Assembly: GCA_016124585.1 (NCBI GenBank)
Contig: WGNL01000007.1
Span: 62,001-126,000, forward strand
Direction of reading: 5' to 3'
DNA length: 64,000 bases
DNA from: Bacteroidota bacterium
Lineage (GTDB): Bacteria > Bacteroidota > Bacteroidia > Chitinophagales > Saprospiraceae
Of the stretch, positions 26,049-33,526 are shown piece by piece (positions within the stretch are counted from its first letter, which is position 1; each line of letters opens with the position of its first letter). The notes below the pieces were generated by a model. That model was not told the origin of the DNA and did no database searches. It saw only the letters and a list, made by a program, of their open reading frames with translations. The position numbers and the translations under genes are program-made.

Positions 26049-26244
26049 AGGTGGAACATTTAAAGTGATGGGGTATTTGCCCCAAATATTTTTCGATGGT
26101 ACAAACATGGGAGCAATTTGCAGTCATGACAACTACATTTTTTGCAATTTGTAGAAAATATTTTTACGTAGATTTTTTATTTTTCCCTTATTTTGTAGCA
26201 TATTAAAATTAAGAATTGTAGAAATTTATTTTGTTTTACTTTTC

Positions 26245-27636
26245 ATGCAAAATACCCTAGTTTTTGAAATTGTCGCCAATTTGTCAAAGCCGGAACAGCG
26301 GGAAGTGCGCAATTTCCTCGCTTCACCTTTTTTCAACCAGCGAAGTGATGTGCAGTTGCTTTTCTATTTTTTGGCAAAACAGGCCAGCCCGCCCAGCCGG
26401 GAAGCCACTTGGCAGGCTGTTTTCCCTGGCCAAAATTTCGATGACCAACAGCTCCGGCTGAGCCTCAGCTACCTGCTCAAATTGCTGGAACAATACCTGA
26501 TTTTGAAAGAAAAACAGCGAGACCCACTGCCCGAAACCCACCTATTGCTGGCCGCCTACCGCCGTCGAAAACTGTCCCGCCATTTTGAAAAAACACAACG
26601 GGCTACCACTAAATTACTTGACAGCCAACCGTTTAGGCATCCTACTTTTTATTTTGAGAATTACCTTGTGGAGCATCAGCAGTATCTCCACCTCCTCGAA
26701 TCAGGCCGGACGAAAGAGCTGAACCTGCAAGCGGTAGAAGACCAACTGACCACTGCCACACTGGCGATGAAATTGAGGCAAGCTTGCCTACTTCGCTCTC
26801 ACCAAGCCGTTTTCAAAACCCCTTACCGGATTACATTGCTGGATGAAATTCTGGCACTTTCGGAACAATGGCCTTATTCTGAAAAACCTGCTGTGCTGGT
26901 CTATAGGCTGTGCTACGTAGCCCTATTCGGGGAGGGTGGCGATGACAATTTTGGGGCATTCAAGGCTGTACTTTTTGAACACGGCGAGCGTTTCCCGAAG
27001 GAAGAAATTGGGTCGCTGTATCTACTGGCTATCAATTTTTGTATCAAAAAAATCAACGCCAATCAAACGGATTATCTGCGGGAGGCTCTCGACCTCTACA
27101 AACAGGGCCTCAAAACGGAGATGCTGCTGGAGGACGGCCAGCTTTCCCGATTTGCCTACAACAATATCACGGGCATCGCCATGCGCCTACCGGATGAATG
27201 GGCTTGGGCGGAACAGTTTGTAACCAACTACCGAACTTATCTAGAACCTGCTGCACAAGAAGCGGCTTACAGCTTAAATATGGCCCGGCTTGCCTTTGCC
27301 AAAAAAAGATATGACGATGCTTTGGCCTATCTTCAACTTGCTGATTATAAGGATTTTATAAATGGGATGGCAGCTCGTATCCTACAGTTGAAAATTTATT
27401 TTGAAAAACGGGAAATCGAATTGCTGGACGCACATCTGCGCACGTTGCGCATGTTCATCCGACGTAAAAAACGCATGGGTTATCATTACCAAAACTGGCT
27501 GAACATCGTACATTTTACCCAAAAGCTGATGGAGATGAATCCTTTTGATGAGGAGCAACGGCTGGCCTTGCGTGCAGCAGTGGCTGCGGAAACGATTCTC
27601 ACAGAAAAGGAATGGCTACTAGCTCAACTTACATGA
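26245..27636 (+). CDS. Helical-repeat protein of unknown function (Saprospiria-type)
   Basis: This 463-aa soluble protein starts at ATG 26245. It is almost entirely helical with TPR/SEL1-like spacing and begins VANLSKPEQREVRNFLASPFFNQRSDV, a pattern I associate with multi-copy proteins in Saprospiria genomes. There is no signal peptide, membrane helix or DNA-binding motif that I can see. It is divergent from the T9SS gene and 233 bp upstream of the four-paralog array on the same strand. Regulation of neighbouring surface genes is an attractive but unsupported idea. Confidence 0.72.
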   Translation: MQNTLVFEIVANLSKPEQREVRNFLASPFFNQRSDVQLLFYFLAKQASPPSREATWQAVFPGQNFDDQQLRLSLSYLLKLLEQYLILKEKQRDPLPETHLLLAAYRRRKLSRHFEKTQRATTKLLDSQPFRHPTFYFENYLVEHQQYLHLLESGRTKELNLQAVEDQLTTATLAMKLRQACLLRSHQAVFKTPYRITLLDEILALSEQWPYSEKPAVLVYRLCYVALFGEGGDDNFGAFKAVLFEHGERFPKEEIGSLYLLAINFCIKKINANQTDYLREALDLYKQGLKTEMLLEDGQLSRFAYNNITGIAMRLPDEWAWAEQFVTNYRTYLEPAAQEAAYSLNMARLAFAKKRYDDALAYLQLADYKDFINGMAARILQLKIYFEKREIELLDAHLRTLRMFIRRKKRMGYHYQNWLNIVHFTQKLMEMNPFDEEQRLALRAAVAAETILTEKEWLLAQLT

Positions 27637-27869
27637 GGTTCATCGCCATTGTGGTAAGCCTGTAAATCAATGAATTTGTAAAATCTCACATTAATTGCAC
27701 GGAATTGGGTACGGTCTTTGCAAAATGATTTTCTCAATCATTTCTCCGCTTTCATTTTCGCAAAAAACACTCGCAGGGCAAACACGCAGAAGAATCGCTA
27801 GCACCCCCCTTTGCAATTCCCCTCATTTGCAGATTTTAGTTGTAAATGCTTGATTATCAATATTTTCCC

Positions 27870-28760
27870 ATGAAATTGCGTACCCTGCTCACAGCAACAC
27901 TGGCTTATTTGTTCTTATTGCCTTGCGGCAATGCATACAATTCCCCCTCTCAATCGGGAGTAAACTTGAAAATTCGGATGTACCTACAGGGTGCGATGTT
28001 GGGGGTCAAACAACCTTCTCAGCTTATGCGTGACGACCTGCGTGCTGCTGGCTTGATTCCGTTGAAGGAGCCATATTCTAATCGCAGCAACTACAGCCAT
28101 TACGGCGAAATAGGCGGCACAGAGGCTATTGAAAACCCTGAAGTACTGAAAGTGACAGGCCAGGATGCTATTGTTGATTGGGTTTTCGTGGAGTTGCGTC
28201 ACCCAGAGTTTCAAAAAATTGTACTGTCCACCCGCTCAGCGCTGCTCCAAAGGGATGGCGATGTGGTGGACTTAGATGGTGTTTCACCTCTGCATTTTGA
28301 GGGTATCGATGCAGGTGACTACCTCGTAGCGATTCGGCACCGGAACCATTTGGGGGTAATGTCCACCCAGGTTTTTTCCCTTTCTGAAACGCCAATGGTA
28401 GTTGATTTCACCGACCCTAAAATGAAGATATATGGGAACCATCCCATGATTCAAATTTTGGACAAAATGGCCTTGTTCGCTGGTGATGCCAACCATGACG
28501 GCGAGGTGCGGGTCGAAGGCCCTGAAAACGATAAGGACAGGATTTATTTTCATGTTTTGATGTCGTCGGAAAATGTGGATGCCAACCACAATTTTATCCT
28601 CCACGGCTACGACGATTGCGATGTAAACCTTGACGGTATGGTGAAATACCAAGGCCCGACTTCCGATGGTTCGTACATAGCTTTTGATATCGTTTTCTTT
28701 TGGCAATACAACTGCCCACAAGTGGACAAAAATTGCCGTCTCGTGGAACAGATGCCCTGA
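27870..28760 (+). CDS. Secreted DxNxDG-repeat protein, array copy 1
   Basis: This 296-aa protein starts at ATG 27870 with a signal peptide (LRTLLTATLAYLFLLPCGNAY). It has a compact conserved domain: RMYLQGAM, LMRDDLRAAGLIPLKEPYS, GQDAIVDWVFVELR, STRSALLQRDGDVVDLDGVSPL, IRHRNHLGVMS and VDFTDP. This is followed by two calcium-loop-like motifs (GDANHDGEVRVEGPENDKDR and DVNLDGMVKYQGPTSDGS). The domain is known to me mainly as a C-terminal module of large Bacteroidota surface proteins; here it stands alone, with no T9SS sorting domain. It ends EQMP. Function unknown. Confidence 0.82.
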   Translation: MKLRTLLTATLAYLFLLPCGNAYNSPSQSGVNLKIRMYLQGAMLGVKQPSQLMRDDLRAAGLIPLKEPYSNRSNYSHYGEIGGTEAIENPEVLKVTGQDAIVDWVFVELRHPEFQKIVLSTRSALLQRDGDVVDLDGVSPLHFEGIDAGDYLVAIRHRNHLGVMSTQVFSLSETPMVVDFTDPKMKIYGNHPMIQILDKMALFAGDANHDGEVRVEGPENDKDRIYFHVLMSSENVDANHNFILHGYDDCDVNLDGMVKYQGPTSDGSYIAFDIVFFWQYNCPQVDKNCRLVEQMP

Positions 28761-28801
28761 TACCTAATCATGTGATTCTTAGTCGTATTTTATATAGAAA
28801 C

Positions 28802-29635
28802 ATGAAATTCAAACACCTTATCACCTATATTATTATCTGCATGACCTTGGCGGCCGCAAGCCTCCGTTTGAGTGGCCAGACAACTGGCGTAAATTTGAGA
28901 CCAAGAGTTTATTTACAAGGAGCGCTCTACAGTTTGCTCCCGGCAGCAACATTAATGCGGGACGACTTGCGGGCGAAAGGTTTGATTCCGATGACGGAAC
29001 CTTATTCGGTGCTGAACTACCAACTTGTTGGCGGAGGTGGCGAAAGCATTTCAAACCCAAGCGTCCTTCAGGTCACTGGCAAAAATGCCATTGTGGATTG
29101 GGTGATTGCTTCCAGGGCGGCATTGTTGCAGCGGGATGGCGATGTTGTGGATTTGGATGGTATTTCTCCAGTCAATTTCTCGAATATAAATCCGGGTAAA
29201 TATTATGTGTCAATCCGGCACCGAAACCATCTAGGGGTAATGAGCGGGGAGGCATTGGATTTGAACTGGAGTGCTGTCAGTTTTGATTTTACAGACCCAA
29301 GTTTTCCTGTAAATTGTACAAATAGTATGTCAACGATTGGCAATAAACGAGCACTTTGGGCAGGTGATGTTAATAATGATGGACGCATCATTTCCCAAGG
29401 GCCTAATAATGATGTGTTAAAATTATTTACCACAGTCTTATATGATGGAGACAATATAGAACAAAGTGCAAATTTTATTAGTATGGGTTATCTCCAAGCC
29501 GATGTAAACATGGATGGTATGGCAATTTATGAAGGAGAAAAAAATGATGGGAGTTTTATTTGGCAAACTGTTGTGCCTTTGCTTTTTGGCCCAAATATTC
29601 CAGAAATGTTCGTACTGCTAGAATGTATTCCTTAA
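28802..29635 (+). CDS. Secreted DxNxDG-repeat protein, array copy 2
   Basis: This 277-aa paralog of the preceding gene starts at ATG 28802 with a signal peptide (YIIICMTLAAASLRLSGQ). It shares LMRDDLRAKGLIPMTEPYS, GKNAIVDWV, ALLQRDGDVVDLDGISPV, IRHRNHLGVMSGE and the two loop motifs (GDVNNDGRIISQGPNNDV and DVNMDGMAIYEGEKNDGS). Compared with the other copies it lacks about 13 residues after IVDWV (the VELR to TRS segment), a clean in-frame deletion. It ends ECIP. The start is 41 bp after the stop of copy 1. Confidence 0.82.
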   Translation: MKFKHLITYIIICMTLAAASLRLSGQTTGVNLRPRVYLQGALYSLLPAATLMRDDLRAKGLIPMTEPYSVLNYQLVGGGGESISNPSVLQVTGKNAIVDWVIASRAALLQRDGDVVDLDGISPVNFSNINPGKYYVSIRHRNHLGVMSGEALDLNWSAVSFDFTDPSFPVNCTNSMSTIGNKRALWAGDVNNDGRIISQGPNNDVLKLFTTVLYDGDNIEQSANFISMGYLQADVNMDGMAIYEGEKNDGSFIWQTVVPLLFGPNIPEMFVLLECIP

Positions 29636-29673
29636 TTAAAAATTCTTTCACCCACCCCCTTTATATTAATATT

Positions 29674-30522
29674 ATGAAAATCAAATGTTCACTTAAAAAA
29701 AGCCTCCTCTTGGCATTATTTGCTGTTGCATTTTTTAACCTATATGCAGATAATGGCATTAAGGTGTCGCCCAAAATGTTCCTCAAAGGGGCATTAGGTT
29801 CAGATGGCCTCATGCGTGACGACCTTCGGTCAAAAGGCTTATTGCCAGCCACAGAACCATATTCTGCTCTTCCTAATTTCCAGCATTATGGCGGAGGTGG
29901 AGGAGAGACAGTAGCAAGTCCAAACGTTTTTAAAACTTTAGGCAATAATGCCATTGTTGATTGGGTAGTTGTTGAATTGCGCAGCGAGAATGCAATGTCC
30001 ACGCCGCTTGCGACTCGTTCCGCATTGCTTCAGCGGGATGGTGATGTTGTGGATATAGATGGCTTTTCACCGATAAAATTTCCACTGCTGCAAGGTAAAT
30101 ACTACGTAGTGGTGCGTCATCGGAACCACTTGGGAGTGATGACTGCAGCACCAAAAAACCTTTCTTATACTACGACTTTGGTGGACTTCACAGATCCGAC
30201 CATGCCTTTGTATGGAACGAACGCTTGTTATAGCACACCTTATTATAGGGCGCTTTGGCTTGGCGACACCAATCATGACAAAAAAGTAGTTAGTCAAGGC
30301 GCTTATAATGATGTAGATGGCTTATTCTTTCAGGTGATACAGACTCCTGCCAATACAAGTTATAGCCTCAACTATATCTTAACAGGTTATTTCGATACTG
30401 ATATAAATTTGGATGGAAATGTAATATTTAATGGCCCCAATAACGACCCCAGCGTCATATTTAACCAGCTTATTAATAGCTGTTCAGGAACGCCATGTTT
30501 GCCGACTGAGCAGATTCCATAA
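29674..30522 (+). CDS. Secreted DxNxDG-repeat protein, array copy 3
   Basis: This 282-aa paralog starts at ATG 29674 with a signal peptide (KKSLLLALFAVAFFNLYA). It shares GIKVSPKMFLKGAL, LMRDDLRSKGLLPATEPYS, GNNAIVDWVVVELR, TRSALLQRDGDVVDIDGFSPI, VRHRNHLGVMT, and loop motifs GDTNHDKKVVSQGAYNDV and DINLDGNVIFNGPNNDPS. It is closest to copy 4, suggesting a recent duplication. It ends TEQIP. Confidence 0.82.
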   Translation: MKIKCSLKKSLLLALFAVAFFNLYADNGIKVSPKMFLKGALGSDGLMRDDLRSKGLLPATEPYSALPNFQHYGGGGGETVASPNVFKTLGNNAIVDWVVVELRSENAMSTPLATRSALLQRDGDVVDIDGFSPIKFPLLQGKYYVVVRHRNHLGVMTAAPKNLSYTTTLVDFTDPTMPLYGTNACYSTPYYRALWLGDTNHDKKVVSQGAYNDVDGLFFQVIQTPANTSYSLNYILTGYFDTDINLDGNVIFNGPNNDPSVIFNQLINSCSGTPCLPTEQIP

Positions 30523-30561
30523 CAGGCACACTCATCACAAATACCCCCATAATTTTAACTC

Positions 30562-31404
30562 ATGAAAATTAAAGTCATTCTTTTGTTATAGCTGCTTTCA
30601 AGCCTTGTACTTAGCTTGAGTGCTCACAATGGCGTCATGGTTTCTCCAAAATTATTTTTGAAAGGAGCCATGCTATCCAACGGGCTAATGCGAGACGACC
30701 TTCGGGCAAAGGGTCTGTTGCCAAATACTGAACCTTATTCCAATTTGGCCAACTTCCAACATTTCGGCGATGGTGGTGGTGAAACGGTAGCTAACCCTGC
30801 CGTTTTTTTGGTCACTGGCAACGACGCAATTGTAGACTGGGTCATCGTGGAATTGCGAAGCGATAATTCGATTTCTACTCCGATATCCACACATGCTGCA
30901 CTATTGCAGCGGGACGGCGATGTGGTAGCGGTAGATGGAATATCACCTGTTCGATTTCTGGGTGTGGCTCCCGGTCAATATCATGTTTCAGTTCGGCACC
31001 GCAACCACCTTGGCGTGATGACACAGGAGGTTTTTAACCTATCAAACCAGACGGCCAGCATCGATTTTTCAAGTCCAGTGCTGCCGCTTTACGGGAACAA
31101 TCCATGCGGAATAGACGCAAGTGGTGTCAGAGTACTTTGGCTTGGCGATGCAAACCGGGATAAAAAATCTATTTTCCAAGGACCTGGCAATGATATTTTC
31201 AGCCTGTTTTCACTGGTAATGTACCAATCTGGCAACGTGAACCACAATTCAAATTATATAGTGGAAGGCTATAATTTGGCTGACTTCAATTTGGATGGGA
31301 ATGCGATATATAACGGCCCCAATAATGACCGGTCATTGACTTTTATACAAGCTGGCATGAATTGCAGTTTTGTGAATTGCGGTTTTTCAGAGCAAATTCC
31401 GTAA
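30562..31404 (+). pseudogene. Array copy 4 with in-frame stop in the signal peptide
   Basis: By alignment with copy 3, the ancestral start is ATG 30562 (MKIKVILLL). Codon 10 is TAG (30589-30591), and the frame then continues without a break as LLSSLVLSLSAHNGVMVSPK to the stop at 31404. The downstream 262 residues retain all conserved motifs (LMRDDLRAKGLLPNTEPYS, NDAIVDWVIVELR, ALLQRDGDVVAVDGISPV, VRHRNHLGVMT, GDANRDKKSIFQGPGNDI, DFNLDGNAIYNGPNND, terminal SEQIP). A TTG at 30616 could initiate translation but would drop the signal peptide. A recent nonsense mutation, a base-call error or phase-variable expression would each explain this. Confidence 0.75.
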
Positions 31405-31425
31405 CAATAAATAATTTTGGTGATA

Positions 31426-31462
31426 AAAGCCCTGACGACGAACTTGCCGTTGTCAGGGCTTT
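31426..31462 (+). terminator. Rho-independent terminator ending the paralog array
   Basis: AAAGCCCTGACGACG (31426-31440) pairs with CGTTGTCAGGGCTTT (31448-31462), with one G-T pair, followed by CTGTTTTT. Confidence 0.88.
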
Positions 31463-31567
31463 CTGTTTTTGGTAGTGGTTAGATTTTTTGCAGAAATCTA
31501 TTTTATGAAAAAAAATAGTGTAATTCGTGGCTTCAATTATTCATTCACAAAACTAAAAACATCAGCA

Positions 31568-32491
31568 ATGAATCATTCCCGTAGAAAATTTTTTCAGTTT
31601 GCTGGCGCAGCAGCTGCCAGTGCACTGATTTTGCCCAATTGGGCCTGTAACTCTGAAGGGTCGAAAACCGATGGAGAAGCTGAAAGTACCACCACGCCAG
31701 AAGCTCCTGTAGCCACACCAAGTCTTACAGAGTATGGCATTCAGCTTTGGAGTGTTCGGGACGATATGGCCAAAGACCCTAAAGCTGTCTTGAAACAACT
31801 GGCTACGGCAGGCTACAAATTCGTAGAAAGCTTTGAAGGCGAAAAAGGTATGTACTGGGGTATGAAAAACACTGAATTCAAATCTTATCTCGATGAAATT
31901 GGCTTGACCATGTTTTCCAGCCATTGCGATACGAATAAGGACTTGGAGAAAAAAGCTGCTGAAGCTGCTGCCATTGGTGTCAACTACTTGATAACGCCAC
32001 ATATTGGCGCACAAAAATCGATGGAAGATTGGAAGCCCATCGTGGAGGGATTCAACAAGAATGGCGAAATCTGCAAAAAAGCGGGCATCCGGTATGCTTA
32101 CCATAACCACGCCTATTCTTTCGAACCTGTGGATGGCCAATTGCCACAGGATTATATGCTAAACAATACCGACCCAGGCATCGTGGATTTTGAAATGGAT
32201 ATTTACTGGGTGGTGACAGCTGGGAAAGACCCCATCGAGTATTTGCAAAAATACCCAGATAGGTTCCGTCTCTGCCATGTGAAAGACCGTATCAAGGATT
32301 TGCCGCTTACTGAGCGTGAGGCTTCCTGCGATCTTGGCACAGGAAGCATCGATTTTGCAAAAATCTTGGGTGTGGCTCGGGAGAAGGGCATGAAATATTA
32401 CATCGTCGAGCAAGAACGCTGGGACAATTCCACGCCTATGAAATCGGCGGAGGCAGACGCAGCTTATATGAGCAAATTGGTTTTTGCATAA
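31568..32491 (+). CDS. Tat-exported sugar phosphate isomerase/epimerase-like TIM barrel
   Basis: This 307-aa protein starts at ATG 31568. The N-terminus (MNHSRRKFFQFAGAAAASAL) has a twin-arginine motif and a following Cys in NWACNSE, so it is likely a Tat-dependent lipoprotein. The catalytic-type domain is an AP-endonuclease-2/xylose-isomerase-like TIM barrel (EYGIQLWSVRDDMAKDP, SSHCD, YHNHAYSFEP, DFEMDIYWVVTAGKDP, CHVKDR, YIVEQERW), with His and Glu residues at the expected metal positions. Substrate is unknown. Confidence 0.85.
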   Translation: MNHSRRKFFQFAGAAAASALILPNWACNSEGSKTDGEAESTTTPEAPVATPSLTEYGIQLWSVRDDMAKDPKAVLKQLATAGYKFVESFEGEKGMYWGMKNTEFKSYLDEIGLTMFSSHCDTNKDLEKKAAEAAAIGVNYLITPHIGAQKSMEDWKPIVEGFNKNGEICKKAGIRYAYHNHAYSFEPVDGQLPQDYMLNNTDPGIVDFEMDIYWVVTAGKDPIEYLQKYPDRFRLCHVKDRIKDLPLTEREASCDLGTGSIDFAKILGVAREKGMKYYIVEQERWDNSTPMKSAEADAAYMSKLVFA

Positions 32492-32496
32492 TGTCT

Positions 32497-32559
32497 GGTT
32501 TTCGGTTTTTGGTTTCGGGCTCCTTCTTGGCGGACACCCGAAACCAAAAAACCGAAATC
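32497..32559. repeat. Heptad-repeat palindrome (GGTTTTT units)
   Basis: The left arm (32497-32519: GGTTTTC, GGTTTTT, GGTTTCG, GG) is inverted at 32537-32559 with a few differences and a 17-nt loop. It fills the gap between the TIM-barrel stop and the GTG of the exonuclease gene. Confidence 0.7.
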
Positions 32560-32575
32560 TGATACTAACCTTGCT

Positions 32576-33253
32576 GTGTTCGAATTTCTTCAACGAAAAA
32601 AATATCCGAATTTCTGGAAGGAATACCTCCATTGTTTTGACCAGACCTGGTCGAAGCATACACCCATTGAAGAAATCCGCTTCGTGGTGCTGGATACGGA
32701 AACTACGGGGCTCGACCCTCAGAAAGACAAGATGCTTTCCATCGCAGCGGCTGCTGTGACTGACCACCAATTGGTACTTCAAGATAGTTTCGAGTGTTAC
32801 CTTAATCAGCCTGTGAACACGGGTGTAAATGCTCCTGTACATGGTATTTTGAAAAAAGCCATGGCTCAGGGCATTTCCGAAATCGAAGCCACCCAACAGT
32901 TTTTGGAATTCTGCAAGGATGCTGTCCTCGTTGGGCACCATGTAAATTTCGACCTGGCGATGCTCAACCAAGCACTGAAAACAGCGGGTGCTGGCAAGCT
33001 GAAAAATAAGTCAATCGATACTGCTAAACTCGCCATCCGGGTGGAGCATCCTTTCCAACACTACAGCATGGAGTACCAACCTGGTGAGTTCGGCCTCGAT
33101 GCCCTCAGCAAGCGTTTCAACATCCCTGACGAAGAACGACATACGGCCGCTGGTGACGTGTACATCACTGCCATCTTGTTCCTAAAACTGCTGGCCCGTG
33201 TGCAAAAACGTGGCAATGGTACGCTGGGGGAATTGTTGGCGTATGAGGGGTGA
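32576..33253 (+). CDS. DEDDh exonuclease, DNA polymerase III epsilon-like
   Basis: This 225-aa 3'-5' exonuclease contains the DEDDh motifs: VVLDTETTG (Exo I), HHVNFDLAM (Exo II) and HTAAGDVY (Exo III). No in-frame ATG precedes the first motif, so I take GTG 32576 as start. Enzymes of this size and layout in Bacteroidota are often paired with a CBS-domain nucleotidyltransferase-like protein or act in DNA repair; no partner is in the window. The specific role is not clear. Confidence 0.88.
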   Translation: MFEFLQRKKYPNFWKEYLHCFDQTWSKHTPIEEIRFVVLDTETTGLDPQKDKMLSIAAAAVTDHQLVLQDSFECYLNQPVNTGVNAPVHGILKKAMAQGISEIEATQQFLEFCKDAVLVGHHVNFDLAMLNQALKTAGAGKLKNKSIDTAKLAIRVEHPFQHYSMEYQPGEFGLDALSKRFNIPDEERHTAAGDVYITAILFLKLLARVQKRGNGTLGELLAYEG

Positions 33254-33406
33254 AGCAATTTACAGTTCTTAATTTTCAAATTAAAAAAATCTCCAACCCA
33301 ACCCTCCTCCGGCATAAAACTTGCTATCGTTTTCCCGAAATAATCTCTTGGGAAGTAGTATCCAATCTTACCGCTTTCAGCACAAAATCAATTTCTTAAA
33401 AATTTA

Positions 33407-33437
33407 AAAAAGGCTAAAACGATTCGTTTTGCCTTTT
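33407..33437 (+). terminator. Possible terminator in the 272-bp gap before the large T9SS gene
   Basis: AAAAGGC(T)AAAACG and CGTTTTG(C)CTTTT are inverted around a 3-nt loop. The rest of the 33254-33526 gap shows no gene. Confidence 0.55.
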
Positions 33438-33526
33438 GGGAAGAGGCTTTCAAAAATAAGAATTAGGCATATCACACACTTTGATGCCCAGCTATGATGC
33501 TGGCTGCTGTTAATTTTTTTAGTTTG

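Noticed and set aside
30589-30591. Alternative genetic code with TAG as sense codon
   Set aside because: A single occurrence in one paralog; other genes look normal and the sister copies have sense codons here.
31562-32140. 192-codon minus frame
   Set aside because: Antisense to the TIM-barrel protein.
32159-32971. 270-codon frame on the minus strand
   Set aside because: Antisense to the TIM-barrel and exonuclease genes and spanning the heptad palindrome; no domain.
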